Source of the DNA: Rhyacophila brunnea
Taxonomy: Eukaryota > Arthropoda > Insecta > Trichoptera > Rhyacophilidae
Reading direction: 5' to 3'
Length of the DNA: 64,000 nucleotides
Assembly: GCA_022495005.1 (NCBI GenBank)
Contig: JAGYXB010000557.1
Location: forward strand, 248,001-312,000
This document shows, piece after piece, positions 11,189 to 22,825 of this stretch. Position 1 is the first letter of the stretch; every line of letters starts with the position of its first letter. The notes below the pieces were generated by a model. The model searched no databases. It was not told the origin of the DNA and saw nothing but the letters and a program-made list of their open reading frames with translations. The translations under genes and the position numbers were made by a program.

Positions 11189-11694
11189 ATTATTACCACG
11201 TTTTTATTAGCTCGTATTCTTGTTTGTGCAGTACTAATTTTTTCTTGTGTGTCCAGTATATATTTTTTCTTGTTTGTCCAAGATTTGTATTGGACGATTA
11301 AAGATTTTTAACTAACTTCCCGACTAGCTAAACATTTGAAACTTTTAGAATATATCAGAACACGACGACAATGCATTATTTTAATACTTTTAGCCATTTT
11401 TAAGAAGAATTGAATTCATTTTCAGTTAATTCTGTTTTATATGGAAAGTTAATATTATTGGTTGCTAAGGGGGTCCTAGCAACTAAATTATTAATATATA
11501 CGTGCGTTACTATGGAAATCAATATGACATGTCAAAATGACATTTTCTGTATTCTATATTTATTCGGTATTTCTATCAAGTACAATAAAAAGTTTTCTTT
11601 AATACATAGAATTGTCAAGTTTATATGATTCAACAGTTAAAAACGTGGTATATAAAAAGGTCTTTTTATCTTATAATTATTTAAATAGTAATGA
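11189..11694 (+). repeat. Unclassified ~500-bp dispersed repeat, copy 1
   Basis: This segment matches 18700-19185 and 38496-38965 in the opposite orientation. Shared landmarks are attagctcgtattct, taactaacttcccgactagc, cagttaattctgtttt, ttggttgct, atatacgtgcgttactatgg and aagtttatatgattcaacag. No long reading frame is conserved among the copies, so a non-autonomous element is likely. Its terminal structure is unclear; an aaaaacgttg-type block occurs at one end and again near the other. Confidence 0.8.
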
Positions 11695-12386
11695 TACATA
11701 AGTACCTATATTCTATATTTTTTTGTCTGTATTACTACATAATATACTTATCAAAATAAACTCCAAACAGATAATAAGTATAGGTACACATGCATGATTT
11801 TAGCATATTTTGAAATTATATAGGTATTGCAATATTGACAATGTAAAACTATATACGCGCTATATAAAGAACCATGGAGTTAATATTATGGAAACAACGA
11901 TAAAAGTAATTTACGAATTTATTTAGAAAAAAATTGACTTTATAGAATTTTTTAATAATAATTTTACAATGAATGTAATTAACCATATAGCAGGAATGTC
12001 CAATTCGTTTGTTGTGATCGATTATTAGGATACAAATATATTATTCGCGAGATACTTACAAAATTCACATAATAAATTAGCAAAGAGCGCATTGGTTGGT
12101 TTTCACTAGAATATTAAATCATTTTATGATGTGTTTTGCACCAACAAGCACCAAGTAAATGAGTAAATATTTCATAGATATTGTATTTTACCACTTTAGG
12201 TAATTGTGTGTTTTGAAAATAGATATTATGTGCGTAAATTTAAATGATAAAATATTACATTATTTATATGTTTTTAGCAGTAAATGTAATTTTGTGATAA
12301 AATGACTTCTCATTGTGTCTTAATAGTAACTTTTTGAACCAATGTGTGCTACCAGGACTCATGAATGCATGTGAAACATTGACTCT

Positions 12387-12839
12387 TAGGGCTTGCGCAG
12401 ACAGAGCGCGGTCAGGCGGTCTGCGTTCCGCGTTCGGAGTTCGGCGTTCTTTGTACTGTATGGACTTCATACTGTATGGGTACACAGCCGGCGGTCAGAC
12501 CGCGCCGGTCAATTGGAACGCTAGAGTTCTGGAGTTCTATGCCCGGAATTACAAAGAACACCGTACCTCCCGTCCAGTCCTGTCATAGGAATTTGAGCAG
12601 TCACACAACATAGAGCGAAACCACACGAGGGAGTGAGTACGCAACAGCGGTGCTTTCTCACTTCCACTCGCAGTCGGAATATAGCGGTCTCGCATTATGC
12701 AGCGCTTGTGTCAGTACAACGTTTGTAAACAAATGGAACGCTTATTGTTGACCGCCACCTGTCTGCTGTCCCTGAACGTTAGCGGTCAACGGTCGGTTGA
12801 ACGCAGAACTCCGACCGCTCTCTGTCTGCGCAAGCCCTA
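12387..12839. mobile_element. GC-rich terminal-inverted-repeat element (MITE-like)
   Basis: The ends are inverted copies: gggcttgcgcagacagag from 12389 and its complement ending at 12837, with the similarity extending inwards (gcggtc blocks). A TA dinucleotide lies directly outside each end (12387-12388 and 12838-12839), compatible with TA target duplication. The 449-bp interior is much richer in GC than its surroundings and contains further inverted gcggtc/gaccgc blocks. Short open frames on both strands are by-products of the base composition. It is probably a non-autonomous DNA transposon; class II superfamily unknown. Confidence 0.75.
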
Positions 12840-12999
12840 AGTGTAAGAGAAATCCAACAATTATTACGAGTAGCGCAACGTGGCATGCAAAGGTGCATCT
12901 TGGATATAATGCGAAAATATCACAAAAGAAATCAATGGATAAAAAAGCAGATAAGTGTATGCGATGTGATAGAGATCGGTAAGCAGATAACAAAGACAA

Positions 13000-14740
13000 T
13001 GGGCTCAGGGCTGGATATGTCGCTCAGCGAGTGAATAATTTCTGTACAAAATAATATCGTCAGACAGTGGTATTTAAGTGGTATCTAACGACCATAGAGA
13101 CGCCCTAAATCTCACTAAATAGACGAATTGATAAAATTAGGCGAACGTACGTGGTTGCGAAGAACTATTAGTAAAATTAAAAATAAAGTCACAATTAACC
13201 ACAAATTGCTTTACAAACAACCCCTTAATCATATTTGATATTTATACTATTATATTATATGGTAAGTATATACTTTAAGTGGATAGTAATTTTGGCTTTG
13301 GTGTCATTGCCAAAACTATAAATCGAAGGCTCGATATTCGCGTGAACGCTGAAATATTTAAAAAAAGTCGAATATGTAATTTCACGGAGTAGAAGGTTAT
13401 TCCTGACATATACTTATACATAGCTAAAAGGTATATATTATTATGTTGACTTGCTGTAGCTTAAATTTAATATTATTCACTTTTTCAAAGATTATCGTGA
13501 ACATTGAATAACTATATCAGAGGTTTATAACGTAACTTATATGTGATTACATGACATAATGTTATATTATATAATCAACAAAGCTCTTCAGATTATTGTC
13601 GCTAATTTTGCGGGAATCTCATTACGATTTCGGCGAAAGCTTTTAAGCCCAGCACTGCGTGCCTCAGCGTGGAAAAGCTTGGCCGCCGCCACCGTCCATT
13701 TTCATTGCCCCGCTTGGCCATAAAACAGCGTCTCGGGGCGCCCACCTGAGCGCCATTTATCCTCTAAAGCCGACGAGTAAAAGGATATTCGCGACGTGCG
13801 AGTTTTTAGACCGAAGGCATGTATCGCTCTTGAATAATTCCATTCTAGATCAATTTTTTTTAACTAATGTATTTACCATGTACCTGCCCATTAAAAATGG
13901 ACTTCAAGCTTTTTTTCGTAGGAACGAATTGTAATCAGAGCACAAAATTCTGTTTATATGGCGGCAGGTTTAAAAGTATAACATAATTAATTATTGGCAG
14001 TATTAATTAAGTAAACGCTATGCGTTGCGGACTTACACTCGTCTCGTCTGCGGTAAGACGATTAAGTTCTGATCAAATTGAGATGCATATCACGCCACTG
14101 TCACGCTGTCATGGTGACAAATTTAGTATTTGGTTTCATCATTTTGCAGAATATTTTGAACGATCCTCTCTAAATTCAATTATAGAGAGTGCCAACTCTA
14201 ATGTATTAATATTTTGAATTATTATTAATTATTTATGCGAATTTCAACTAATTTAAACAGTTTCAACATGTGCGCACTTGCAAAATTACTTGCAATATTA
14301 TATCCATAGATAATATTTTGAACAGAACCCAACCTGATAATTTATTTATTATAGATAATAAACAATATTCTTATAGAAAATATATAGTGCCAATCACTAA
14401 AAATAAAAACGTGATTTTGACATGATTCGAAAAAGTGTAGACATCTAGAATATGATAAAAACGTTCAAAACGGCATGTAGGTGTCGATGCAGTGCGGTTC
14501 AACGTAAGGTGACCTCATTGTTGATTTGGTGATTTCGGGAGATTTTTCCAACTGATAATGTTCGCTTACAGGTTCAAAATGTGCTATGGGATGGGACCAT
14601 CGGTCTGATAACATTTTAAACACACACTTTTTCCCGTAGCGGTAGTTTACTGTGACGTCACGTCATAGTCCGCGACATGCACCATAATATATTTCACGCT
14701 TTAAGGTCACAATAACGTACTTGTTAGACCACCTGTGTCT
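13000..14740. other. No gene recognised; GC-richer island at 13640-13830
   Basis: The island at 13640-13830 (contains gcttggccataaaacagc and gcgccatttatcc) is unlike the AT-rich surroundings, has no inverted ends and resembles no repeat in the window, so it may be a conserved regulatory element. Another less AT-rich patch lies at 14020-14120. A 91-codon open frame across the island has no recognisable domain and no splice context. The rest is plain AT-rich DNA. Confidence 0.3.
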
Positions 14741-14849
14741 GAAGCCGTGGGTATGGGTTTGATAACGTATTCTGAAACAACCATGTCTGGCACTGGGGTT
14801 TATCTTCTGGATCATTAAGCATCAGTTGCTTTGTTGCTACTGTTTAATC

Positions 14850-14990
14850 CATACGTGTTACATGTCCGAGTCATGGCAGACGTAAGGTGCAGATAAATAT
14901 TCTGATGACATCAGGCTTATCAAATAGCTTGTAGAGGTCATGATAATAGCAATGTTGTCAGATGTCATCTTTGTCGGGCCAAATATCTTT
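14850..14990 (-). pseudogene. Probable LINE C-terminal remnant
   Basis: Read on the minus strand, one frame gives LRLP, a stop, then LGHVTRMD. This is the 'LxWLGHVxRM' motif found just before the C-terminus of many RTE/CR1-like non-LTR reverse-transcriptase proteins. The frame is broken on both sides and extends only tens of codons. Without a search this is suggestive only. Confidence 0.4.
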
Positions 14991-15472
14991 TTTAAGATTC
15001 TGGGCTCAGATACATATTATGGCTTGTGGGAATTGGTCTCAATAAAATTGTATTAAACATGAAAGTAAACCTATATTATATGTATATTTTCGTGTGTGTT
15101 GGAACTATAACAACATGTGAATTTTAGGTCTATGGTATTTTCCAAATATCATATTGCCCCCTTGATTATTAAAACAGCCCCTAGTCTGAAAATCATTAAA
15201 AATGTTTATTTATTAATTAATTAGGTAATTTGATTTATTAAAAACTGTATTTTACGGTATCTTCAATGTTTTTGGAGTAATTATTTATTTTGATAATCTG
15301 TCAAATATATTAAACATAAATCAAAAAATTGTATTTTAATTAAATCATATTATAATAATAATTTCAATGTGTGGAATATGGTGTATACTCATATATTATA
15401 ATATTAATACAATCGACTGAAGGTACTTGATGGAATTTGAATTTAAATTATAATGGAGTCAAGTTCTGTACT

Positions 15473-15633
15473 ATTCCTTTTGAGTCATTTTTTGCGACCC
15501 GGGTTTCGCCTTTCGGCATCTTCAGGCGCCGTGTACACTCACCAAAGTGTGTGTTTACCTTTGGTGAGTGTACACGGCGCCTGAAGAGGCCGAAAGGTGA
15601 AATCTGGGACGCAAAAAATGACTCAAATGGAAT
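15473..15633. repeat. Near-perfect palindrome with 75-bp arms
   Basis: The left arm (15473-15547) and right arm (15559-15633) are inverted copies with about seven mismatches, separated by an 11-bp loop. Arms include gagtcattttttgcg and caggcgccgtgtacactcac. Both strands have open frames through it because the arms mirror each other; neither is a credible gene. A transcript would fold into a long hairpin. It is either a foldback MITE or a hairpin-RNA source. Confidence 0.85.
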
Positions 15634-16444
15634 AAGCACAGAGTTTGTATCCATTAGAACTCATATATTAATTATCTAGGTATGTATAATAAATCAAAGA
15701 TAAAAATATGTCGTTAGGATTTCATTAATATACGTCTATGAAACGTATAACTATCCAGTTACCAGATACCGCTATTGAGAAAAGTATTATTCAATTATTA
15801 AACATATTTTGAAAATGTTTATATAAAATAAAAAAGCTTTTTACTTGAATTACACGACCCTCAGCTAGTACTATTTCCTAAATTATTTTATCCGGGCTTA
15901 CACGTAGAATATCGTTTGAATTTTTTATATTAGGTATGTAAATACTTAATTACCTCATAACATATTTTTACACAGATATATAATATTATATGTACGCCTT
16001 AAGTGATATAAATTTAATATATGGGCATATAAAATACTTATTTTTTCTTTGGAGTCCTTTTGCTCTTAATGTTTGTCAGTGAGTATATTTGTAATCCGAG
16101 AGGATTTTAAATAGTAAAAGACATTAGTTTACAAAATTTATATTGTATAATAAAAACGTATTCATTTATATCATTAATGCAGGTTAAAATGATATCAGTA
16201 ACAAAGTCAAGGAGCTTACCAAAAGGAAAAGGGATAGTCTTGATCTAACGGATGATGGGTGAATTGATCTAATGACCTAATTAATTAATGATTAATGGTT
16301 GAATAGTTTCTGTAATCTATTAATTAAATCGTATAAAAAATACTCAATAAATATACTTTAATTTCGATCAGGACAGTAACGGTTAAAAATATTAAATCGG
16401 GTGCGTTAAGATATTTTTTTATTTGCAGTTATCTAACCACATGA

Positions 16445-16475
<31 letters not shown>

Positions 16476-16946
16476 AATGCTTCGAATTATGTACCTGCTT
16501 CGATACTTTTTAAATAAACTGACCATATTTAATTTCATCCTGTTAATTATTTCATTCTCATTCAAATATTAAAACAATTAATTTATAATAGTTTATTTAA
16601 TTTTTATTTTAAGTAGGTACCAACTATGAGTAGGTTAAAAGTAAAAGGACTTTTCTCCATCACTTTCATATTGAGATATGAGCATAAACATATTGCCAAA
16701 TTTTGAGGGGGATTTAGGTACATTATAAATTTTCTTATATTATATCAATTTAATAGAGTAGGTATACTATTACTGAGATATCTATACCATTGTTTAAAAT
16801 AAAAATAATAATTTTATTTAGTCTAATTTGAATATTTCGAATGGTGACTTTTGTGTATTTCAAAAACCGATAGAAGCCGTTTCGCATTTAACCTAGTCAA
16901 GGTATAGTTTATTATTATTTATTTTCATTAATATAATTCACAAATT
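15634..16946. other. AT-rich DNA with a microsatellite, no gene recognised
   Basis: An (AT)n dinucleotide run occupies about 16442-16469. No exon, RNA gene or inverted-repeat element could be supported in the remainder. Confidence 0.5.
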
Positions 16947-17337
16947 GTCGCCATAGATGTCAAGGGAGCCAGTCCACAAAATCATAATGCTGAAAAACAG
17001 GCATGCAAAGATTTTGTGTGACAAATAAAAATGAAATTTTTTTATTGACCTTTTTTGTTTTTAAAGATATAACGGTGAAACTTTGAACATAGAATATACT
17101 TTGTGGTGTTACCTTTTTATTATTTTGTACAAATAACTAAAAAAAATAGTATCTTAGAAGTTATGTGTGTTATATCTCTTGACCACTGAATATTTAAATG
17201 TACAAAAAATGTAGTCAAAAGAGTTTTGTGGCTTAAATCCATTGACCACTGCATCTTTGATGATTTTAAAATGCCTTTGTGTACTTTACTCATTTTCGCC
17301 AAATTTGTGGCTTGGCTCCCTTGACATCTACGGCGAC
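16947..17337. mobile_element. Terminal-inverted-repeat element (~390 bp)
   Basis: The left arm (16947-16981) and right arm (17304-17337) are inverted copies sharing gatgtcaagggagcca and gtcgcc at the outer tip. The interior has an imperfect internal repeat around ttgaccactg (about 17179 and 17240). No coding sequence is credible. The superfamily is not recognised and no clear target duplication is visible. Confidence 0.75.
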
Positions 17338-17884
17338 GAAATATTAATGCATTGATATTATTTAATACCTCCATTACGCCTTTTTATTTACGTTATATTA
17401 TATTGTTTATTCTAACTACATATTATTTAGGCAAGGAAGAAACTATATGACATAATCCACACAAATCATATTCTACAGGAGGCACAAAAACGTCGTTGTT
17501 ATGGTTTTCGGTCAAGGTTAAGAAATAAAATATACCTACATAAACTTTAATCATATGATAATTCAAAATTTGGTTTTTCTACTCCGAATCTAATAATAAT
17601 TATTGAGTTAATTAAAGAAAAGCCAACATAACTGATGGTAAAGTTTTTTTTGCACTTGACTTCGTACCTTTTTATTAAATTACGATCTAAATTTAGATAA
17701 CAATTCGGCATTTTCAGCGTACATCATTTGGATACAATACGTATTTAGTTATTATCCAATAAAACCTATTTTGAAAAAACTGAGGGTTACGTTATTTTTC
17801 CTTTCTACGGTCAATCAAATTAGCCCTATATTATATAGAATTTAATAAACAGCTAAATTGTTGGATATATATGCAATACATATC

Positions 17885-18041
17885 TAGTGGCGGTTTTTTA
17901 TGAAACAAGCGAGGCCTTCGTTTCGTCAATAAGTATTAAAAACTTTAAAAAGAACATGCGTATCCTTCACAAATTGAGTATTTATTAAACATCTATCGAA
18001 GCTTTGAAGCATGAGCCTCTACGTAACTAAAACCGCCAATG
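17885..18041. mobile_element. Short hAT-type non-autonomous element
   Basis: The left end TAGTGGCGGTTTTTTATG and right end (complement CATTGGCGGTTTTAGTTACG) form inverted repeats, continuing through gcgaggcc/gtagaggctc. Flanking 8-mers tacatatc (17877-17884) and tacataaa (18042-18049) agree at 6 of 8 positions. The region 45038-45242 has similar ends. The hAT call rests on the CAGTGGCG-type end and the 8-bp duplication. Confidence 0.6.
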
Positions 18042-18179
18042 TACATAAATCTATCTGAAAACAGCATTTTAATAGAAAGAACTTATGTTTAACTGAATAT
18101 ATAAATATTGGAAAAGCTTTTTAATAAGCATTATGTTTCAACATAAGCATAAGTGAAGTGAAGAATACGAGCTTGTAAG

Positions 18180-18420
18180 GAAAAAGTTCTACATTATAAA
18201 GGCGTGTTGTCTCCTGAATAGTGCAACAACCTCCGCTTTTCATCGTTTTCTCGCGCCATTGCCTTTTTACTGCCGTTTAAAACGTATTCATAGAGATGAA
18301 AGACGTTAAAATAACGGGCCGTAAATTATGCTCCGTGTAAAGTTGGCTTTAATTCAGAAAAATTACCATATAAACAGTAATGTTTTACGCCGTGTTATGA
18401 AAACTACGTTGTTTTCGAAA
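18180..18420. promoter_or_regulatory. Candidate non-coding regulatory island
   Basis: A GC-richer, non-repetitive stretch about 2.6 kb upstream of the EPAC-like exon contains ggcgtgttgtctcctgaata, cgcgccattgcctttttact and gggccgtaaattatgctccg. No open frame or repeat structure explains it. It looks like the kind of constrained intronic DNA that often acts as an enhancer, but conservation cannot be tested here. Confidence 0.3.
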
Positions 18421-18699
18421 TTTTGTGAACAATAATAATACATCGTATTTAGGTACCAGCGGCACAACGAAAACGGGTTGAATATATTTTCATTTTGTCG
18501 AAAAAAGATATTTTTTACATTATACTATTTATATCAGCTGTACCTACATTAGAGCAGAAAAAATGAGTTAAATCCTTTCAGAGCCAATTTCCACCTTTAG
18601 TCTATTAAAAAACAGTGAATTCCCAAAAAAAAAAACGAATACGTAGTTCATAAACATCAAGTGACAAGATATCTCAATTACGTTTTTTTAGCTACTTGA

Positions 18700-19185
18700 A
18701 ACAAATAATTACAAGATAAAAAGAACTTTTTATATGCAACGTTTTTAAATTTTCTGTTGAATCATATAAACTTGACTTGACTAGCTTAAATGATCAAAAA
18801 AATGTACTTGATAGACATGCTGAATAAATATACTGAAATGTCATTTTGACACTCCATATTGATTTCCATAGTAACGCACGTATATATTAATATTAATAAT
18901 TTAGTTGCTATGACTCACATAGCAACCAATAATAGTTTTACTTTTTACGGATTTCTTCCGAAATAACTTTTCATACAAAACAGAATTAACTGAAAATGAA
19001 ATCAATTCTACTTAAAGATGGCTAAAAGTAATAAAAAATGCATTGGCATCGTTTTCTGATATATCCTAAAAGTTTCATGTGTTTAGCTAGTCGGGAAGTT
19101 AGTTAAAAGTCGATTGCAAGATTTGTACCGGACAAACAACCACCGGACAAATAAGAATACGAGCTAAGAAAAACGTTGTAAAAAT
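18700..19185 (-). repeat. Unclassified ~500-bp dispersed repeat, copy 2
   Basis: This is the reverse-orientation copy of 11189-11694, sharing cgaatc-free landmarks such as gctagtcgggaagttagtta, aaaacagaattaactg and gttgaatcatataaacttga. It carries a private insertion around aaactattattggttgct (18935-18965). No coding sequence is present. Confidence 0.8.
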
Positions 19186-19939
19186 GCGCACATGTCTATT
19201 ATGATTAAAATTGTTCTAATTTTGAAATAAATTAGTTAAAAGTTAAAATAGGTGGCATATTTACAAAATAAACACGACAATTTTACTGTTTCATTTACAA
19301 TTAGTTAAGTATATTAAAAAGTAATAAATATTTGAGTATTGATAAAATTGACGTATTAAGCATTTATATTGCTGTCCTTGGATAGGTTTTCCAGATCATT
19401 TTTCAATAAATCCGACAAAATTTTGGTGTATTTTGAATGATCGCGTAACTTTGTAGTAAAAATAATAACCAGGTATATATTTTAGCTATATTTTGTCACG
19501 AATCAATATATAACCGGAGGGGCAACGAGTGAGAGAAAATGATGCAACAATCCTGATGTAAGTACAATCAACAATAATAACCATGACACTAATTACATTA
19601 GACCTGCAATATTATCTAGGCATTAGAAGAAATCATGTCTAGCTCAAATGGTACTATTATTGATTGAGAGAGATATCATTTAAATGAGGTGAACGAAAAA
19701 AAACTAAGCACTTCAGTAAGTATCATATTTCTTGAGGCTTTACATTTGAAAGGCTCAAATCTCGTATAATATATACTTGAAAATTAAGTTATTAAAAATG
19801 ATAATATTTTAGAGTAATTTTAATAAATTACGATGCAATCTTATAATAAACCTCAGACTTTTGGTGGAAAATCAAATCACATTACGCTATAAGTATGCAC
19901 TTAGACGATTTTATCAACAAGGAGGCTCCATCCTCTGGA

Positions 19940-20180
19940 AATACGCGAGGCTCTCTCACCCCACTGGCTTTAGTCGATGCACAAACATTTAATCGAAATC
20001 CACCGACGCGTTAACCCCACTGAAAGCTTATAAGGCAGCTTAATCGAAACCTTTTATCACCTGCGAAAATGATTTTTCGAGCGAGAAGATCCATCCACCT
20101 GTTTGGATGTAATTCGCGCAAAGGTGCGTTGTACGATATCAAGTCTGCGTCAATCCACGAATAATGTTATATAAGCCCAT
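19940..20180. promoter_or_regulatory. Candidate enhancer with paired E-boxes upstream of the exon
   Basis: About 0.8-1 kb before the EPAC-like exon, a GC-richer stretch holds two CACCTG E-boxes (in atcacctgcg and ccacctgttt), a related aaggtgcg, and two copies of ttaatcgaaayc (near 19990 and 20041). No reading frame or transposon end is seen. Motif clustering in a unique island suggests a regulatory element; this is inference from motif content only. Confidence 0.3.
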
Positions 20181-20344
20181 GCCATTATGTCTTTCAACTT
20201 TTGAGTTGAGTTGAATTTTATTTCGCGGAGATTTTTTTTAAAAAATTTAAACCAAATAATAATAAGTTCAATGCATTCAAATTTAATGCCAATTTTAAAA
20301 TAATTTTTATAAAAATAAATTATGTTATAAGCAACTAAAAATTA

Positions 20345-20460
20345 ATTCAATCCTTGCGGGCCCTTTTAATTAATTTTGTAATTAACGTGTTATTTGCATT
20401 TAAAAATCAATTAGCAAAAACACAATTTTGTGCGCCACGTAAACATTGAATAGTTTGGAT
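20345..20460. promoter_or_regulatory. Homeodomain/POU-like site cluster
   Basis: The stretch has ttaattaa, gtaattaac and an octamer-type atttgcat within about 50 bp, followed by caattag and a GC-richer tgtgcgccacgt block. Such TAATTA plus ATTTGCAT groupings bind homeodomain and POU factors. In AT-rich DNA the TAATTA sites alone could be chance. Confidence 0.25.
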
Positions 20461-20966
20461 CTGCATGAAACAGTTTCCTCCAACAATAAGTTTTGAAATA
20501 ATTTACAAGTAGGAACCATGTAACTTGATCATTGTATTATATTTTTTTTAAATTATTATACTGTGATAAGGTTCTGGCATATTCAAAAAATACATTTTTA
20601 TATTGAATTATAGAAAAAAAATCAGCTCTTCACTATCATTAAAAATAATTAATCAAATTGTTACTTGTATATTTACATAATTGTAGTATAATTAACTGAT
20701 ATTTAATAATGAACTAATCTAAGCTAAAAAAATGTTTTTTTTTCTTTTCAAAGAGAAGAATAATTGTTAAGAATATTCTGAGCGTCGAACATTTCAATTT
20801 TCCCTTATTTATTTTTCATTCTAATGTTAATTTGGTTTTTTTACATTGTTTACTTATAGGATTCCATGAATTACGAGTATTATGAATGTTTTGTAAAAAA
20901 ACATGAATCCAATTTGCCAATTATAATTTATCTACTCAATATAACAAGAGTTGTTTTCTTTTTCAG

Positions 20967-21058
20967 TATTTCGCCAAGGAGATCAAGGAAAATACTGGTA
21001 TGCAGTACTAGGGGGCTCTTTGGATGTTCGAATACAGCAGCCAGATACCGATTCTAAG
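20967..21058 (+). CDS. Epac: EPAC-like Rap guanine-nucleotide exchange factor, one internal exon (cNMP-binding domain)
   Basis: A pyrimidine-rich tract and AG (ttgttttctttttcag, ending 20966) precede a 92-nt open exon ending AAG at 21058, followed by gtttgt, a good donor. With a split first codon (last two bases TA) the exon encodes 30 residues, including FRQGDQGKYWYAVLGGSLDV and ending PDTDSK. This is the beta-roll part of a cyclic-nucleotide-binding domain: the QGDxG...WYAVLxGSLDV pattern is characteristic of EPAC (cAMP-regulated Rap exchange factors), more so than of PKA regulatory subunits. EPAC is activated by cAMP and loads GTP on Rap. The cAMP phosphate-binding cassette should lie on the next exon, which I did not find in this window, so neighbouring introns are long. 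The exon enters in phase 1 and leaves in phase 0. Confidence 0.75.
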
Positions 21059-21429
21059 GTTTGTGTTTTGACTATATTATTTGTGATATAATAGAATTAT
21101 TTATTATCAATATTTACATAAATGCATTTAGCCATGTAGAATTGATAACACCTAAATTTTTTTTTATGGCAATGATGCCATAAAAGTATTTCGCATAAAC
21201 AAGTTTCCGGTGTCATATAATAAATAGGAAAATAATATATTATAGCTGAAATAGCATATTTTTTCCAATCTATCTTTTTATTTAAATTTTATTAACTAAA
21301 AAAATACGTTGAAAAAGCAATAAGAAATTGATTAAAATTAAACAAAACGTGCTCAGTATAGCTTAGTCAATGTAATTTTATTTAAATAAGGTCATGATCG
21401 ATTTCGTTCGCTTAGACTTAAGAGTTTGA

Positions 21430-22146
21430 CTTTAGAGCAGGGATGTCAACTAATTTTTACAAAAGATCTACTTTGGAGAAGAAAAATTCTCCACGATCTA
21501 CTTTTTCTGAAATTATGGACATATTTATAATATATGGTATATAATAGATATATTTTTTAACCAACATAGAATCTAACTAAGAAAATTAAATAAAGCGTTG
21601 TACATAGAAAATTTTATTTATATAACAACTATAGTTATTTTATTTTGTATACATTAATTCAATTTTTAGATTCCGGATGCTATAGAGCTTGAATTACTTA
21701 TCCTATATTGAAAGGTGTCCATAATTTTTAAATAATAGGGGGTGCAATTACTCAAACCATTTCTCAAACATGATTTCGAATATTCGTCCGTTAAGGTTGT
21801 TCTGTACTTCGAATATATAATTTTCGATAGCAAAATTCGCACAAGTATGTCGACCTAAAACATGCGTACAATTTTTCAGCACATTTTATAGGTACTTATA
21901 TTTCCAAAATGTATTGTCCGAAGTTCTTGCTTTAATTGAAACATCATTTTGCAGCGTAATTAAGTTTCAACATTTCCATATTATGAAAAAGAAGTTTTGA
22001 AAGGTGTCCTGCTATTACTTCTGCTTTGTTTTTTGTATCAAATGTAAAACTCATAAATAAAACTACACCATCTAGTTTTTTAAAATTATGAATAAATAAA
22101 TTGAATATTTTTGGCGATCGACCTTATTGACACCCCTGCTTTAGAG
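21430..22146. mobile_element. hAT-type non-autonomous element with perfect 8-bp target duplication
   Basis: The 8-mer ctttagag flanks both sides (21430-21437 and 22139-22146). The ends are inverted repeats: CAGGGATGTCAA from 21438 and, on the other strand from 22138, CAGGGGTGTCAATAAGGTCG. Both ends also carry gatctac/gatcgac blocks. The 701-bp interior is AT-rich with no transposase frame. It lies about 370 bp downstream of the EPAC-like exon, inside the presumed intron. Confidence 0.85.
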
Positions 22147-22825
22147 GGACACTGTAAACTTATCCAAACACTGTTTTAATTTGTTTTTCTTATACAAGTT
22201 TTGCCGTACTTGTTTTATTAATCATAGTAGTGGTGTTAATTATCTAATGTCCCTTTAAGCGGAAGGTAACAGAACTAGCACGTCGAGTTTACATCGATTA
22301 AGTCAATACCTGGAATATATTTTTGGTTTTGCCAAACATATTTCTCAATTGCGTATAGGTACGTTTTTTCTCGGACAGTTTCTTTCCGGAATATGAGTTA
22401 CGAGGGTGAAAAAATAATATATAGGTATGTACATACTTAAAACCATAAAGTACAGCTACGGGTGGGTGCTCTAGTCTAGTAGGTGAATAGTGGATTTTAT
22501 TAATATTATCGTTGTATTAGTATTGTAAGTATTTTTTATAGTGTATCTATCATATTGTGAATATAGCACAGCCTATTAAATATGTAAGAATAAAATATCA
22601 GAATCAAATAAGATAATAACAGATATCGCAGGTATTACTGTCAGTAAAAATAGTATTCCACAATGTAGGTACCGACTGTCACCTTGGGACTGACAATTTT
22701 TTCGAACTATAACAAAATCTGGGTAATTTTGAAACAGTTGTGTATTTCAATAATATTAAAACATTCGTCAGAGAACTGGAGTAAATTACCCCGATCTGAC
22801 TAAAAGAGATTGTTTTGGCGGATCT

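Noticed and set aside
12313..12999. Overlapping open frames of 60-91 codons
   Set aside because: They lie over or beside the GC-rich inverted-repeat element (12389-12837), whose composition removes stop codons on both strands.
15437..15679. Overlapping 80- and 68-codon frames on both strands
   Set aside because: They mirror each other because the sequence is a palindrome; there is no domain.
16442..16469. AT dinucleotide run as a regulatory signal
   Set aside because: A simple microsatellite explains it.
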